From RGIG7332 sp045580305 (GTDB taxonomy: Bacteria > Bacillota > Clostridia > Oscillospirales > JAAYXM01): 64,000 nt of DNA. Below are positions 1-7,237 of the stretch, in pieces. Below the pieces are notes generated by a model, which worked only from the letters and a program-made list of their open reading frames with translations, was not told the origin of the DNA and did no database searches. Position numbers and translations under genes: made by a program. The stretch covers positions 25,985 to 89,984 of the forward strand of contig JAZNNQ010000033.1 of assembly GCA_045580305.1 (NCBI GenBank). Direction: 5' to 3'. Position 1 is the stretch's first letter. Every line of letters starts with the position of its first letter.

Positions 1-241
1 TTAATACGGTTAATATTTGCGAAACAATTTCATCTGCCGTTAGGTTTCTTATAAACTGGTTGCCTGTGCCGCAAAATTTGCACCCCACAGGGCACCCACT
101 TTGTGTTGAGCAACAAATTACCGTTCTTTTGTAAAAATCTTGATATTTATACAAGACCGTTTCTGCCACCATATCTTTTGAGGTAAAAACAAATTTCCAA
201 ACATTTCCCTCGCTACTTTCAAAAACTTTGAAGTTTTCCAT
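1..241 (-). CDS. RlmN-like radical SAM protein (N-terminal part, cut by window edge)
   Basis: Reading left from ATG at 241, eighty codons stay open to the window edge. A good ribosome site (AAAGGAG, 7 nt spacing) precedes the ATG. Residues 43-60 contain CSTQSGCPVGCKFCGTG with a CxxxCxxC cluster (C50, C54, C57), which is the [4Fe-4S]/SAM motif in the form typical of RlmN/Cfr-type 23S rRNA/tRNA methyltransferases. The region before the motif (about 50 residues) is shorter than in housekeeping RlmN (about 100), so this is a compact relative. It lies at the end of the prophage early operon. The product may modify RNA or act on something else. The family assignment is good but the substrate is unknown. 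Confidence 0.75.
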   Translation of the reverse strand, partial: MENFKVFESSEGNVWKFVFTSKDMVAETVLYKYQDFYKRTVICCSTQSGCPVGCKFCGTGNQFIRNLTADEIVSQILTVL

Positions 242-292
242 CACTTTGCTCCTTTCATTCTCACCAAAAAGCCACCTGATCGGTGGCTGCTG

Positions 293-574
293 TCATTGCT
301 CTATATTTGACATTGCGGCATAGAATGCTTTAACTGTCTCTGTCCAATACCCCGATACCGCCCTTGCCATTCTTTGGATGTTTTCGACAGCCTCCGCAAC
401 CATAACTCCTATGTTAGGTAATATGGTGCTTATAACGCTCTTGAGTTGCACAAGCAACTCATAACTACCCTCATATGGCATTCCCTTTCCCCTGCAAACC
501 AAGGCGGTTTTTTCAGCCTCGTTGCGGCTATATCCCTGCGACATCAGCAACTTAATAAACTTCTTGCGTGTCAT
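293..574 (-). CDS. Small phage protein of unknown function
   Basis: A 93-residue basic protein starting MTRKKFIKLL. The start at 574 is chosen because GAGGAGG lies 8 nt upstream; a further upstream in-frame ATG (592) has no such site. It overlaps the end of the upstream sigma-like gene, so translation is probably coupled. Residues 8-30 (SQGYSRNEAEKTALVCRGKG) look like a short helical UBA/HTH-like segment, and the rest is predicted helical. I do not recognise the family. Its position next to the late-gene regulator is typical for small clostridial phage proteins. Confidence 0.6.
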   Translation of the reverse strand: MTRKKFIKLLMSQGYSRNEAEKTALVCRGKGMPYEGSYELLVQLKSVISTILPNIGVMVAEAVENIQRMARAVSGYWTETVKAFYAAMSNIEQ

Positions 575-1022
575 TCTTGAATACCTCCTCAATGTTCTTT
601 AATGCCCTACCGTGGGCGCGGAATATCATTTGCATTTGTGCCTCATCGTCATCGCCGTAGATAGACAAGGCTATTTCTCGCCAAGGAGTGTGTTTGCACC
701 CTCGGCAATCAATATACCTATGGCGCAAGATTTCGCGCTCTAAACCGTCCTCAATGCTGTCTATCGCGCCTGTTATCTTGTCCATTTCATCCATTTTCCG
801 CTCAACCTCATCAAGGGTTTTCTCCTCATACTGCAACCGCCTCACGATAGCCTTTGCCATTCGGTCATTGCCTGATGAGGTGTGTTTTGAGCCATCGCTC
901 TCGCCCCTCGTAGGAAAGAGCTCGTTGCTCTTCATTCGGGAAAGGCGTTCAAGTTGGTTAGCCACCTCTTGGCGCAAGTATATATAGCTTTTTAGGCGTT
1001 TTTTAGTTGAGTTGGCTTCCAT
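552..1022 (-). CDS. DUF1492/ArpU-like phage transcriptional regulator
   Basis: 156 residues. The N-terminal half is a charged helical region with a long coiled coil. The C-terminal third (LEREILRHRYIDCRGCKHTP through WREIALSIYG) resembles the sigma-region-4-like helix-turn-helix of the DUF1492 family. These proteins usually end the early operon of Gram-positive phages and control late gene expression. AGGAGGAAAGG precedes the ATG. The assignment rests on the pattern of a coiled coil followed by a sigma-4-like HTH and on its position, not on a profile search. Confidence 0.7.
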   Translation of the reverse strand: MEANSTKKRLKSYIYLRQEVANQLERLSRMKSNELFPTRGESDGSKHTSSGNDRMAKAIVRRLQYEEKTLDEVERKMDEMDKITGAIDSIEDGLEREILRHRYIDCRGCKHTPWREIALSIYGDDDEAQMQMIFRAHGRALKNIEEVFKNDTQEVY

Positions 1023-1046
1023 TCCTCGCCTTTCCTCCTAATTCTT

Positions 1047-1487
1047 TCAATTTAGCCCTCCAAAAAGGCTGGTCTGTTCATCTGTCGGGATGCGCGTTAT
1101 GGTTATTTCTACGCGCGGATTATTTTTATCATAGAGAACCCTACTGCCATCATGCCCTACTACGATACACGAATTATCGTCCTTAAGAATTTCTGCATCG
1201 ACAAGCAAATCATCAATCGCGGCCAAAAGGTTGAGCCCGTCCACCTTGCGCCTGGTCTGCATATAGAATAGGCATTTTACATTAACAGCACACTCAATCG
1301 GCTTTGGCGGGCGTGGGCGGAGCTGCCACAGTGCCGACTCAGTAAAAGCATCGTGTGCCGATCCCTGCCGTATCCACTGTTTTTCGTGTTTTCCGCAAGC
1401 GGGACACCGTTTACCCGCGCCGGCTATCATTTGGTGATTTTTCTTGGTTCGAGGATCCCCTCTTATTATGTATTTTATTTCTGCCAT
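1047..1487 (-). CDS. RusA-family Holliday junction resolvase
   Basis: 146 residues, the usual size for RusA/YqaN endonucleases, which cut four-way DNA junctions during phage recombination. The signature RKVDGLNLLAAIDDLLVDA (residues 80-98) carries the conserved acidic residues (D83, D92, D93, D97), followed by D103/D104 in LKDDN. A small insert with CPACGKH (28-34) suggests a zinc-binding or structural loop near the N terminus. The start overlaps the stop of the methylase-like gene by 13 nt, so translation is probably coupled. It would act with RecT, YqaJ and SSB encoded further up the same operon. Confidence 0.88.
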   Translation of the reverse strand: MAEIKYIIRGDPRTKKNHQMIAGAGKRCPACGKHEKQWIRQGSAHDAFTESALWQLRPRPPKPIECAVNVKCLFYMQTRRKVDGLNLLAAIDDLLVDAEILKDDNSCIVVGHDGSRVLYDKNNPRVEITITRIPTDEQTSLFGGLN

Positions 1488-2383
1488 TTCATTGCATCTC
1501 CTATCTTTGTGTCGCTCGCTGTTCCTTTGAAAACATTCCTAAACCTCATATACTGCATAATATAAGCGGGCGTTTCCCACCGTTCCCAAGTTTCCATTGT
1601 CAATGTGTTGCGCTTAAATATAACAGCCGGAATACCTGCAAGACTCAACTGTAAATAGGTCATATGCACACATCGGGAATCTATATCAGAGCACTCGACA
1701 ACCAAGTTTCTCGATATGTTAAAGTGATATTGATTGTAAAGAATATCAGCAGCTGCAAGTATCATTCCTCCCGCTCCGCAAGTCGGCTCATTGAGGGTGA
1801 GGATTTTATCCTGCTCAATATATTCATTTACAACAGCCTCATTGATCGTAACAGCAGCGCAGGCTTTCGATACACAATAGGGTGTAAAAAACTGCCCCGC
1901 ATATTTGTTACTCGTTTCTGACCTCATATATAACTCACCAAGGTAGTCATTAAAGCCGACGGCCGGATTTGTTTGTTGTGATAATAGCGTATAGATTTCT
2001 GCAAAAACCTTTACCAAAAGTTCCAGCATATCACGGTCATAACCTTTGACTATCTGCAAGTATCTTTCCTCGCGTCGTTTCGCCTGTCGCTTGTCAAATT
2101 GATTTGATATAGTAATCGCTCCACACTCAAAAACATCGGACAAAAACTCGTGCCTACCAACCTTAAAACTGCCTTTTTCAAGTAACTTTAAGATCTTTGC
2201 CACGGATGGAAGATTTTCAACAGTGGTGTTATGTACAATAAATTCCTCATCCGGAACTCTCGCCATGTTGAACGGTCTTTTTGGCAGATCGTCCAATGGT
2301 GGCGCGCTGATTTTGTGTTTCTCATTGATTGAGGGTATTTCGATATCGAACAAAGACAACTGTTCCGCTATCTGTTGTTTCAT
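1475..2383 (-). CDS. N6-adenine methylase-like SAM-binding protein
   Basis: 302 residues. GQFFTP (163-168) and EPTCGAGGM (199-207) match motif X and the SAM-binding motif I of HsdM-type N6-adenine methylases. ECSDIDSRCVHMTYLQLSL (about 230-248) fits motif II. A catalytic N/D-PP-Y/F motif IV is not visible in the remaining residues, and the protein ends early for the family. It may be a SAM-binding regulator, an inactive methylase or a phage subfamily with a divergent active site. There is no adjacent restriction or specificity subunit, so a restriction-modification role is not supported. The start overlaps the preceding stop by 4 nt. Confidence 0.72.
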   Translation of the reverse strand: MKQQIAEQLSLFDIEIPSINEKHKISAPPLDDLPKRPFNMARVPDEEFIVHNTTVENLPSVAKILKLLEKGSFKVGRHEFLSDVFECGAITISNQFDKRQAKRREERYLQIVKGYDRDMLELLVKVFAEIYTLLSQQTNPAVGFNDYLGELYMRSETSNKYAGQFFTPYCVSKACAAVTINEAVVNEYIEQDKILTLNEPTCGAGGMILAAADILYNQYHFNISRNLVVECSDIDSRCVHMTYLQLSLAGIPAVIFKRNTLTMETWERWETPAYIMQYMRFRNVFKGTASDTKIGDAMKWQK

Positions 2384-2673
2384 AGTGTTACCTGCTCAGT
2401 GCCAGCCATTGACACCGCTCCTTTCTCCAACATAGCAATAATGTCCTTATGTACCAATTCCCGATTAAGGTATAATTGCTCGGGTGTAACCGATATATAA
2501 TCATCAAGGTCAGGTGCTTCAACCCAATCATATTGGTCAAGCGTTCCGCAACCGTTCTGCATATTGTAATAACAAGGCTGACCGTCAAGAAAAATAATGC
2601 TATCGTGTACATCTGTGCCGACTTGGTGTATATGCCCGTTGACTTTGTCTTTTACCCACAAATTGATTAGCAT
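2380..2673 (-). CDS. Small phage protein of unknown function
   Basis: 97 residues, starting at ATG 2673 in a TGATG overlap with the upstream stop. AGGCGGTGAGGGG is the ribosome site. The first half is beta-rich and reads like a small domain (VNGHIHQVGTDVHDSIIFLD, then a short Cys-containing turn). The second half is acidic and helical. I recognise no family. Confidence 0.6.
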   Translation of the reverse strand: MLINLWVKDKVNGHIHQVGTDVHDSIIFLDGQPCYYNMQNGCGTLDQYDWVEAPDLDDYISVTPEQLYLNRELVHKDIIAMLEKGAVSMAGTEQVTL

Positions 2674-2888
2674 CACCCCTCACCGCCTTCCAAAAAGTTC
2701 ACAAACTTGTCATAACATTCAGGACACAAGTCAATGCGTTGACCAAAACTGCTTCGGGGTTCTCCGACCGGCCATAATGTGATTTTTGCCGAATAATTCT
2801 TTAATGCGTATGTAGGACAATAACATTCCATTGGATTTACTATATCTTTGCCGCATCTATCGCAAACAACCGCTACCCTTTGCGCCAT
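2673..2888 (-). CDS. Small zinc-ribbon phage protein
   Basis: 71 residues with two Cys pairs: CDRC near residue 9 and CPEC near residue 55, plus CYC in between. This is a zinc-ribbon layout often seen in clostridial phage early genes. It starts at ATG 2888 inside a TGATG overlap, and its C-terminal LEGGEG is encoded by the ribosome site of the next gene. Function unknown. Confidence 0.65.
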   Translation of the reverse strand: MAQRVAVVCDRCGKDIVNPMECYCPTYALKNYSAKITLWPVGEPRSSFGQRIDLCPECYDKFVNFLEGGEG

Positions 2889-3067
2889 CACCCCTCACCG
2901 CCTTTCTCATTATCGAGAGCCTCAAAAAATCTTTTCCATTCGTCATATGTCTCTTGCAATTCGAGAGCCTCTTTCTCTTTTTCAACTCTATATAACGCCC
3001 ACGATTTTCCTAACGCAAAAGACAGAACACACAATAATATAACCACCATTCCTTTAACAAACATCAT
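2888..3067 (-). CDS. Small single-pass membrane protein, prophage
   Basis: A 59-residue frame starting MMFVKGMVVILLCVLSFALG. The hydrophobic stretch at about 4-20 is a probable membrane anchor. It is followed by a charged helix rich in E and K (30-58), consistent with a cytoplasmic or coiled tail. The frame is below common ORF cut-offs. It is supported by overlapping start/stop codons on both sides and by GCGGTGCGG at its ribosome site. It ends EKGGEG, the tail motif shared by its neighbours. Function unknown. Confidence 0.6.
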   Translation of the reverse strand: MMFVKGMVVILLCVLSFALGKSWALYRVEKEKEALELQETYDEWKRFFEALDNEKGGEG

Positions 3068-3189
3068 TCCGCACCGCCTTTCTCGGTTGGGTGGTCGGAA
3101 TAATCCGTATCAATCAACTCATTTAAGTCAGAATAAAGCCAATCCCTTACATCTTCTTGGCTCATTTCTAATAGATTATTCGGTATCAT
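3064..3189 (-). CDS. Very small acidic phage protein
   Basis: 41 residues (MIPNNLLEMSQEDVRDWLYS, then an acidic tail ending TEKGGAE). It fills the space between its neighbours exactly, with ATGA-type overlaps at both ends, and is too short for most gene callers. The overlaps and the shared junction motif are the evidence that it is translated. The content is acidic and helical with no recognisable domain. Confidence 0.55.
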   Translation of the reverse strand: MIPNNLLEMSQEDVRDWLYSDLNELIDTDYSDHPTEKGGAE

Positions 3190-3521
3190 TTCTCTGCCTC
3201 GCTCCCTGTGTAGTCGCTCCAATCAAGAGCCTGTCCGCACACAGCACAAAAATTAGGTGGTGTTTCGTTATAAACATATAGATCGTCCTCATCTATGCCT
3301 AAATCTTCTCTGCAACAAGGGCATTTAAAATAGTGTTTATCATATGATATAGGACTTAATTTGTTTGCTTTGTATAACGCCTTGACTGCGGTTTCACAAT
3401 GTTCTTTGTTAATAGGGTATCCGTGTTCGTCAATGATTCTTTCAGCAAAATACTCGATTGCTTTTTCAACTGCACTTTTTTGAATTTTTCTTATAAATCT
3501 ATCAACGCTATTTTCTTTCAT
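3186..3521 (-). CDS. Phage protein with C-terminal zinc ribbon
   Basis: 111 residues. The N-terminal 55 residues are helical and basic. The C-terminal half has CPCC (about 68-71) and CAVC (about 92-95), four cysteines that would bind one zinc. It sits in a run of overlapping small genes. Unknown function; nucleic-acid or protein binding through the ribbon is plausible. Confidence 0.6.
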   Translation of the reverse strand: MKENSVDRFIRKIQKSAVEKAIEYFAERIIDEHGYPINKEHCETAVKALYKANKLSPISYDKHYFKCPCCREDLGIDEDDLYVYNETPPNFCAVCGQALDWSDYTGSEAEK

Positions 3522-3664
3522 TACTCCGCACCGCCTTTCTTTTTATAGCAATGTGAACATATCTGCTTATTCGTTCCGCACATCATTTCTCCTCGTCTGC
3601 GCTTTTGTCCGCATACAGGGCAAATAACAATTTCGTTGAGATATTCTGATTTATACCTAATCAT
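3521..3664 (-). CDS. Very small zinc-finger phage protein
   Basis: 47 residues. CPVC (15-18), a further C (about 29) and CSHC (about 36-39) give a four-Cys zinc site in a very basic protein. It ends KKKGGAE. The ATG at 3664 overlaps the TAA of the upstream gene (TAATG), and the stop overlaps the next ATG in the same way. Its size is below many gene-caller thresholds, but the Cys pattern and the exact fit in the operon support it. Confidence 0.62.
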   Translation of the reverse strand: MIRYKSEYLNEIVICPVCGQKRRRGEMMCGTNKQICSHCYKKKGGAE

Positions 3665-3972
3665 TACTCCGCACCGCCTTTCACATCATCAGTTAATTTG
3701 TTACCACAATATTGACAAAACAATGCGTTTTTGCTTACATCTCTGTAACAACTTTTGCAATATCTCCTTCGTGTAAAATTCACAGTATCGTCAGGGAGTG
3801 ATATTTCAAATATCTCACAGACTTTTGGCAAACAATCATCACAAACGGAACACATCTTTTTTGGAGAAGATACAGAGGTATGTCCGAAAGATATATATAA
3901 TTTGTTTAATTCTCTTTTGGGGCGTTCTATTCCACATAACGAACATATTTCGGTGTAATATCTATAACTCAT
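3664..3972 (-). CDS. Cys-rich (two zinc-ribbon) phage protein
   Basis: 102 residues from ATG 3972 (MSYRYYTEICSLCG), chosen over an upstream ATG because 3972 sits in the standard stop/start overlap. Four Cys pairs (CSLC, CSVCDDC, CKSC, CQYC) form two ribbons. The second, CKSCYRDVSKNALFCQYCG, resembles the double zinc ribbon of regulatory proteins. It ends KGGAE. Function unknown. Confidence 0.62.
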   Translation of the reverse strand: MSYRYYTEICSLCGIERPKRELNKLYISFGHTSVSSPKKMCSVCDDCLPKVCEIFEISLPDDTVNFTRRRYCKSCYRDVSKNALFCQYCGNKLTDDVKGGAE

Positions 3973-4265
3973 TCCTCGCCACCGCCTTTCTCGGTTATCA
4001 AACCACATTCTTTTAACACTCTTTCAACTTCTGCTACCTCTATTATTTCATTTTTATAAACCTTTACAGTTCTTATAAACTGTGGAACGCCTCTGTAAAA
4101 GAAAAACTCATTAACTGTTGATGTTTGTTTGGGGTGATTTAATTCAATAGAATAGGCCTTAAATCCGTGATATAAACTTCTTTCATTTATCTTCGGCTCT
4201 TCCAAATACACCCATATATATTGATGCCCGTTGCCGTCAATATTGCTTATTGAAGAAATTTTCAT
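3969..4265 (-). CDS. Phage protein of unknown function
   Basis: 98 residues, mixed beta then helical, with no cysteines except one near the C terminus. It overlaps the stop of the 112-residue upstream gene by 4 nt and ends TEKGGGEE, the local tail motif. No recognised domain. Confidence 0.58.
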   Translation of the reverse strand: MKISSISNIDGNGHQYIWVYLEEPKINERSLYHGFKAYSIELNHPKQTSTVNEFFFYRGVPQFIRTVKVYKNEIIEVAEVERVLKECGLITEKGGGEE

Positions 4266-4600
4266 TCCCGCTCCCTCTCTTTCAGAGCATTCTCGGCTTC
4301 TTCTTTGGTGAGGAATACTGTTTTGCCTATATCGTATTTCAAAAAGAAAGTTCTACCGCAATGGAAAACTATATCATCTTGCATAATTTCTATTGACCTT
4401 ATTTCCCATTTTGTAACGGTAGAGCCAAACGGAATATAGTACAATGTATCCCCCACCTTGCAAGGTAGTCTTATCCAACCGTCAGCAAAAATGTGGTCGG
4501 CGGTATATTCAGCGAGGCTTTTATCTGTTTCGTGGTCGTATTCTTTTTCAAGCCACTCGGAATGTGCTTTTTTACACAACCCAATCAATCTCTCACGCAT
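4262..4600 (-). CDS. Phage protein, small beta-barrel-like
   Basis: 112 residues. An N-terminal helix (MRERLIGLCKKAHSEWLEKE) is followed by LPCKVGDTLYYIP and an alternating beta pattern, then FLTKEEAENALKERERE. The module CKVGDTLYYI followed by FLTKEEAE is frequent in small proteins of clostridial prophages, but I know no function for it. It overlaps its neighbours at both ends. Confidence 0.62.
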   Translation of the reverse strand: MRERLIGLCKKAHSEWLEKEYDHETDKSLAEYTADHIFADGWIRLPCKVGDTLYYIPFGSTVTKWEIRSIEIMQDDIVFHCGRTFFLKYDIGKTVFLTKEEAENALKERERE

Positions 4601-4895
4601 TTTCGTTTTCCTCCTTAAAACTTACTTGACCATCAAGAGGGACTTCCTCTTCCTTTGTCTTTGTTGGTCCTCTCTTAACAAGCGTTATAATCGGGTGTCC
4701 TGTCCATTCCTTATTGAACATTCCACAGGCTTCGTAACTGTTTGCCCAATCTGTTGCCTCACTTGCCGATACTCCATATACCTTGCATTTTTTGTAGTAG
4801 CCGGAAATGAAATTGCCGCATTCTTTGCAGGTATGTTTTCCGCTTTTCTTGCCAAACTCTCGATGCATTAAAGCGATTTTACGGAGTGCTTTCAT
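4593..4895 (-). CDS. Phage Cys-containing protein of unknown function
   Basis: 100 residues from ATG 4895 (MKALRKIALM), which has AGGAGGGGAG upstream; the longer frame back to 4961 has no such site. CKEC (about 23-26) and further cysteines lie in a compact central domain (GYYKKCKVYG, YEACGMFNKEW). This pattern resembles small Cys-cluster proteins of clostridial prophages. The C-terminal tail is charged. Confidence 0.58.
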   Translation of the reverse strand: MKALRKIALMHREFGKKSGKHTCKECGNFISGYYKKCKVYGVSASEATDWANSYEACGMFNKEWTGHPIITLVKRGPTKTKEEEVPLDGQVSFKEENENA

Positions 4896-4909
4896 TTCCG
4901 CTCCCCTCC

Positions 4910-5197
4910 TTAAAAGTTCTTTATTTTTTCTGCCTCGAGCTCCTTGCACAGATTGTGGCAACCTTTTTGGTAATATTCCAAATCAGATTTCAACCTCTCA
5001 ATCTCTGCCTTTTGGCGGTTGATTTCTTCCTCTGCTTTCAATACAGTTCTATAACCGGCACGAATTAAGCACACTTCGATACAATCTTCGCCTCCGCTTT
5101 CATTTTTGTATCGACTAAAGAAATCTTTTATATCTTTCTTATACCACGCTGTTTTTTCTTCAAAGGGAATATCTTTTATAATCTCGTTATCTTTCAT
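4910..5197 (-). CDS. Phage coiled-coil protein
   Basis: 95 residues from ATG 5197, with GGGAGGGG 5-6 nt upstream. The second half (LKAEEEINRQKAEIERLKSD onward) is a clear coiled coil. Function unknown; proteins of this type sit between replication genes in many clostridial prophages. Confidence 0.6.
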   Translation of the reverse strand: MKDNEIIKDIPFEEKTAWYKKDIKDFFSRYKNESGGEDCIEVCLIRAGYRTVLKAEEEINRQKAEIERLKSDLEYYQKGCHNLCKELEAEKIKNF

Positions 5198-5199
5198 TT

Positions 5200-5565
5200 T
5201 TACCCCTCCCAAAATAACATTGCATAGGGTAAGCCTGTTACCCTGATGAGTTTATCGATGAGTCCTTTCTTCGGCTCACTCTTCCCGGTGAGAATTTTGT
5301 TAAACTTCTCATAGTTTGCTGATAAAGGCTCAAGGCCCACTCTGAACATCAATGCACTCTTCTTGATCTTATTGACATTCATCCACTCACGGAGATGGAA
5401 GTAGATACACTCTTGGCTTGTGATTTCCTTAAACTTTCTATCACCGTACACACAGCACGCTTGAGATACACATTGTTTTGACACTCCGTACTTGTCTGCT
5501 ATCTCTTGAAGTTTCATCCCTTTTTTCCGTTCTTCACGGTAAAGGGCACATCTTCCGTTTCTCAT
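5200..5565 (-). CDS. Helix-turn-helix phage DNA-binding protein
   Basis: 121 residues from ATG 5565, with AAGGAGGCGG at a good distance; the stop of the PcfJ-like gene overlaps this ATG. The N-terminal segment GMKLQEIADKYGVSKQCVSQ is a classic helix-turn-helix. The C-terminal half (residues 60-121) reads like a second small helical HTH fold (KILTGKSEPKKGLIDKLIRV). It is likely a transcriptional regulator of the phage; the target is unknown. Confidence 0.68.
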   Translation of the reverse strand: MRNGRCALYREERKKGMKLQEIADKYGVSKQCVSQACCVYGDRKFKEITSQECIYFHLREWMNVNKIKKSALMFRVGLEPLSANYEKFNKILTGKSEPKKGLIDKLIRVTGLPYAMLFWEG

Positions 5566-6848
5566 CAAACCGCCTCCTTGCATCGTTTCTTCATAACACC
5601 GAGCCACTTGTTTATAAAGTCCATGGTACATTCATCGGGCTTGGTATTTTTTCGGCCGTATGCCTGGAGAAGTTTCCGTTTCTTAAGGTCATATTCCAGG
5701 GTTACAAACGGTGCTCTTGGTGCATTCTTTTTCCGCACGAACATAATGACAACCTTACCGTCCGCCATCTTCTTGTCATAGCCCATATCACCAACACAAT
5801 GCCCGAGGCTTTTCCCCTCGATTATCAGATCGGAAATATCCCGCGGCGCCACAATGGTGAAATCATCACCGGTAAGCTCAAAGGAAATTGCGCGGTCAAC
5901 CACTTTTGCAAAATCCGCATAAAGCACGGCTCTCTTTTTACTGTCGCTCTTTGCAAGTTTGCTTGCATATTCGGATATTCGTAAATCGTGCATAGCGTAA
6001 AAGTCCTTTGGGTACACATTCTTCGTGTCGTTCAAATCCAACCCGAGGTCAATTACTGCCGTCAAATAATCGCTGTAATGGTCGAGCTCTATCGAATGCT
6101 TTTTGCAGTACTCACAAACTCGCTCAATGTTTATCGTCTTAACGCCCTTGCACGCCGGGACTTTTTCCAAAAACGACCGTCTCGCACGCAAGAGCTTCGC
6201 CGCAGCAATCGGGTCAATTCCGTGATTGTAAGCATACACACTCGCCCTCACCCCTACAGCTCTTACCCCGTCGGCGTTTTTAAAAAGGAATTTTCTAAAA
6301 GCCTTGTCTTTTTCCGCTTTCGCCACAAGCATCGGAGACAGCGGAATACCCAGCTTTCCGAAAAACTCTACCAAGTGATTTTCACGGTAAGCATTAAGAT
6401 AATCGATAACATCTCCAAAGGTGAATCCGCAGTACTTAAATTCCTCGATATCCGCAAGCATTTCTTTATTAAGGCAAATGCAGGTGAAGTTAAATTTAAA
6501 CTCTGCCTCATACCATTTATCGAAGTCCTCTTTATCAAATACCTTGTATGAGTATCCGTAAGAACCAACAAACCTGTCCTTGCACTGGAAAATCGGTACA
6601 TATCCGGCCATGCCTAAAAAGATTAGGTTTTTAACAAAAATCGTCTTATCCCCGGTTGATCTTCTCCGTACCTCAGTTATCTGAACGCCCTTTTTCGCAT
6701 ATCTGCGAAGACCAAAGGCGCGCTCAACGATTTCGCCATCCAAGTACTCCAAAACACTTACAAAAGCAAAGCAAGTATTCGGCGCGTTTTCTTCTCCCCA
6801 CTCTCTTACAAGACGGGGAATGTCATTTTCAATTTTTGTTAAGTCCAT
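5565..6848 (-). CDS. PcfJ-like protein
   Basis: 427 residues. The C-terminal region (IIEGKSLGHCVGDMGYDKKM, then VIMFVRKKNAPRAPFVTLEY, then LLQAYGRKN) matches the PcfJ domain, named after a gene of the enterococcal conjugative plasmid pCF10 and common in clostridial prophages. ATG 6848 is chosen because GAGG lies 6 nt upstream; an ATG at 6860 overlaps the PcfK-like stop but lacks a ribosome site. The biochemical role of the family is not established. It forms a conserved pair with the PcfK-like gene directly upstream. Confidence 0.8.
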   Translation of the reverse strand: MDLTKIENDIPRLVREWGEENAPNTCFAFVSVLEYLDGEIVERAFGLRRYAKKGVQITEVRRRSTGDKTIFVKNLIFLGMAGYVPIFQCKDRFVGSYGYSYKVFDKEDFDKWYEAEFKFNFTCICLNKEMLADIEEFKYCGFTFGDVIDYLNAYRENHLVEFFGKLGIPLSPMLVAKAEKDKAFRKFLFKNADGVRAVGVRASVYAYNHGIDPIAAAKLLRARRSFLEKVPACKGVKTINIERVCEYCKKHSIELDHYSDYLTAVIDLGLDLNDTKNVYPKDFYAMHDLRISEYASKLAKSDSKKRAVLYADFAKVVDRAISFELTGDDFTIVAPRDISDLIIEGKSLGHCVGDMGYDKKMADGKVVIMFVRKKNAPRAPFVTLEYDLKKRKLLQAYGRKNTKPDECTMDFINKWLGVMKKRCKEAV

Positions 6849-6856
6849 CGCGCACC

Positions 6857-7213
6857 TCATATCAAATCAAAGAGATTAAGCTGATTTGACGGCACCGGCT
6901 CTGCTGCTTTTTTAGGCGGAGCTTTTTTCTCTGGTTTCTTCTTCGGTGTACTTACCGCGTTTTCCTTAACCGCTTTTGCCTCAATCGAGTCTTCTTCAAA
7001 AAAATGTACCGCCCAACCAAATACAGTCGCATCGTCGATGACTGCGCAGCCGTTTTTAGCTTGTTTCTTTGCTTGTGCGGTAATATACGCCCAACACTGC
7101 TTCAAAGTCTTTTTGCCCCCGTTTATCTTCTCACGGAGCGCATCGCTTGCGTTGGCGTTTAAGTAATCAAGAATAATTTTTTCGTTTGATGTAGTTGCCT
7201 CAAGTTTTAGCAT
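6857..7213 (-). CDS. PcfK-like protein
   Basis: 118 residues. The N-terminal 75 residues (KIILDYLNANASDALREKIN through AVIDDATVFGWAVHFFEED) match the PcfK-like family. The tail is Lys/Pro-rich and ends SNQLNLFDLI. A terminal QLNLF-type peptide resembles a sliding-clamp-binding motif (QxxLF), so contact with the replication clamp is possible but is inference. Start 7213 is chosen because GGAGGG is correctly placed for it, while the upstream ATG 7228 lies inside that site. Paired with the PcfJ-like gene. Confidence 0.75.
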   Translation of the reverse strand: MLKLEATTSNEKIILDYLNANASDALREKINGGKKTLKQCWAYITAQAKKQAKNGCAVIDDATVFGWAVHFFEEDSIEAKAVKENAVSTPKKKPEKKAPPKKAAEPVPSNQLNLFDLI

Positions 7214-7237
7214 AATATAGCCCTCCATTTGCGTGGA

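Noticed and set aside
1475..2383. Restriction-modification system
   Set aside because: No restriction or specificity subunit next to the methylase-like gene and no catalytic motif IV seen.
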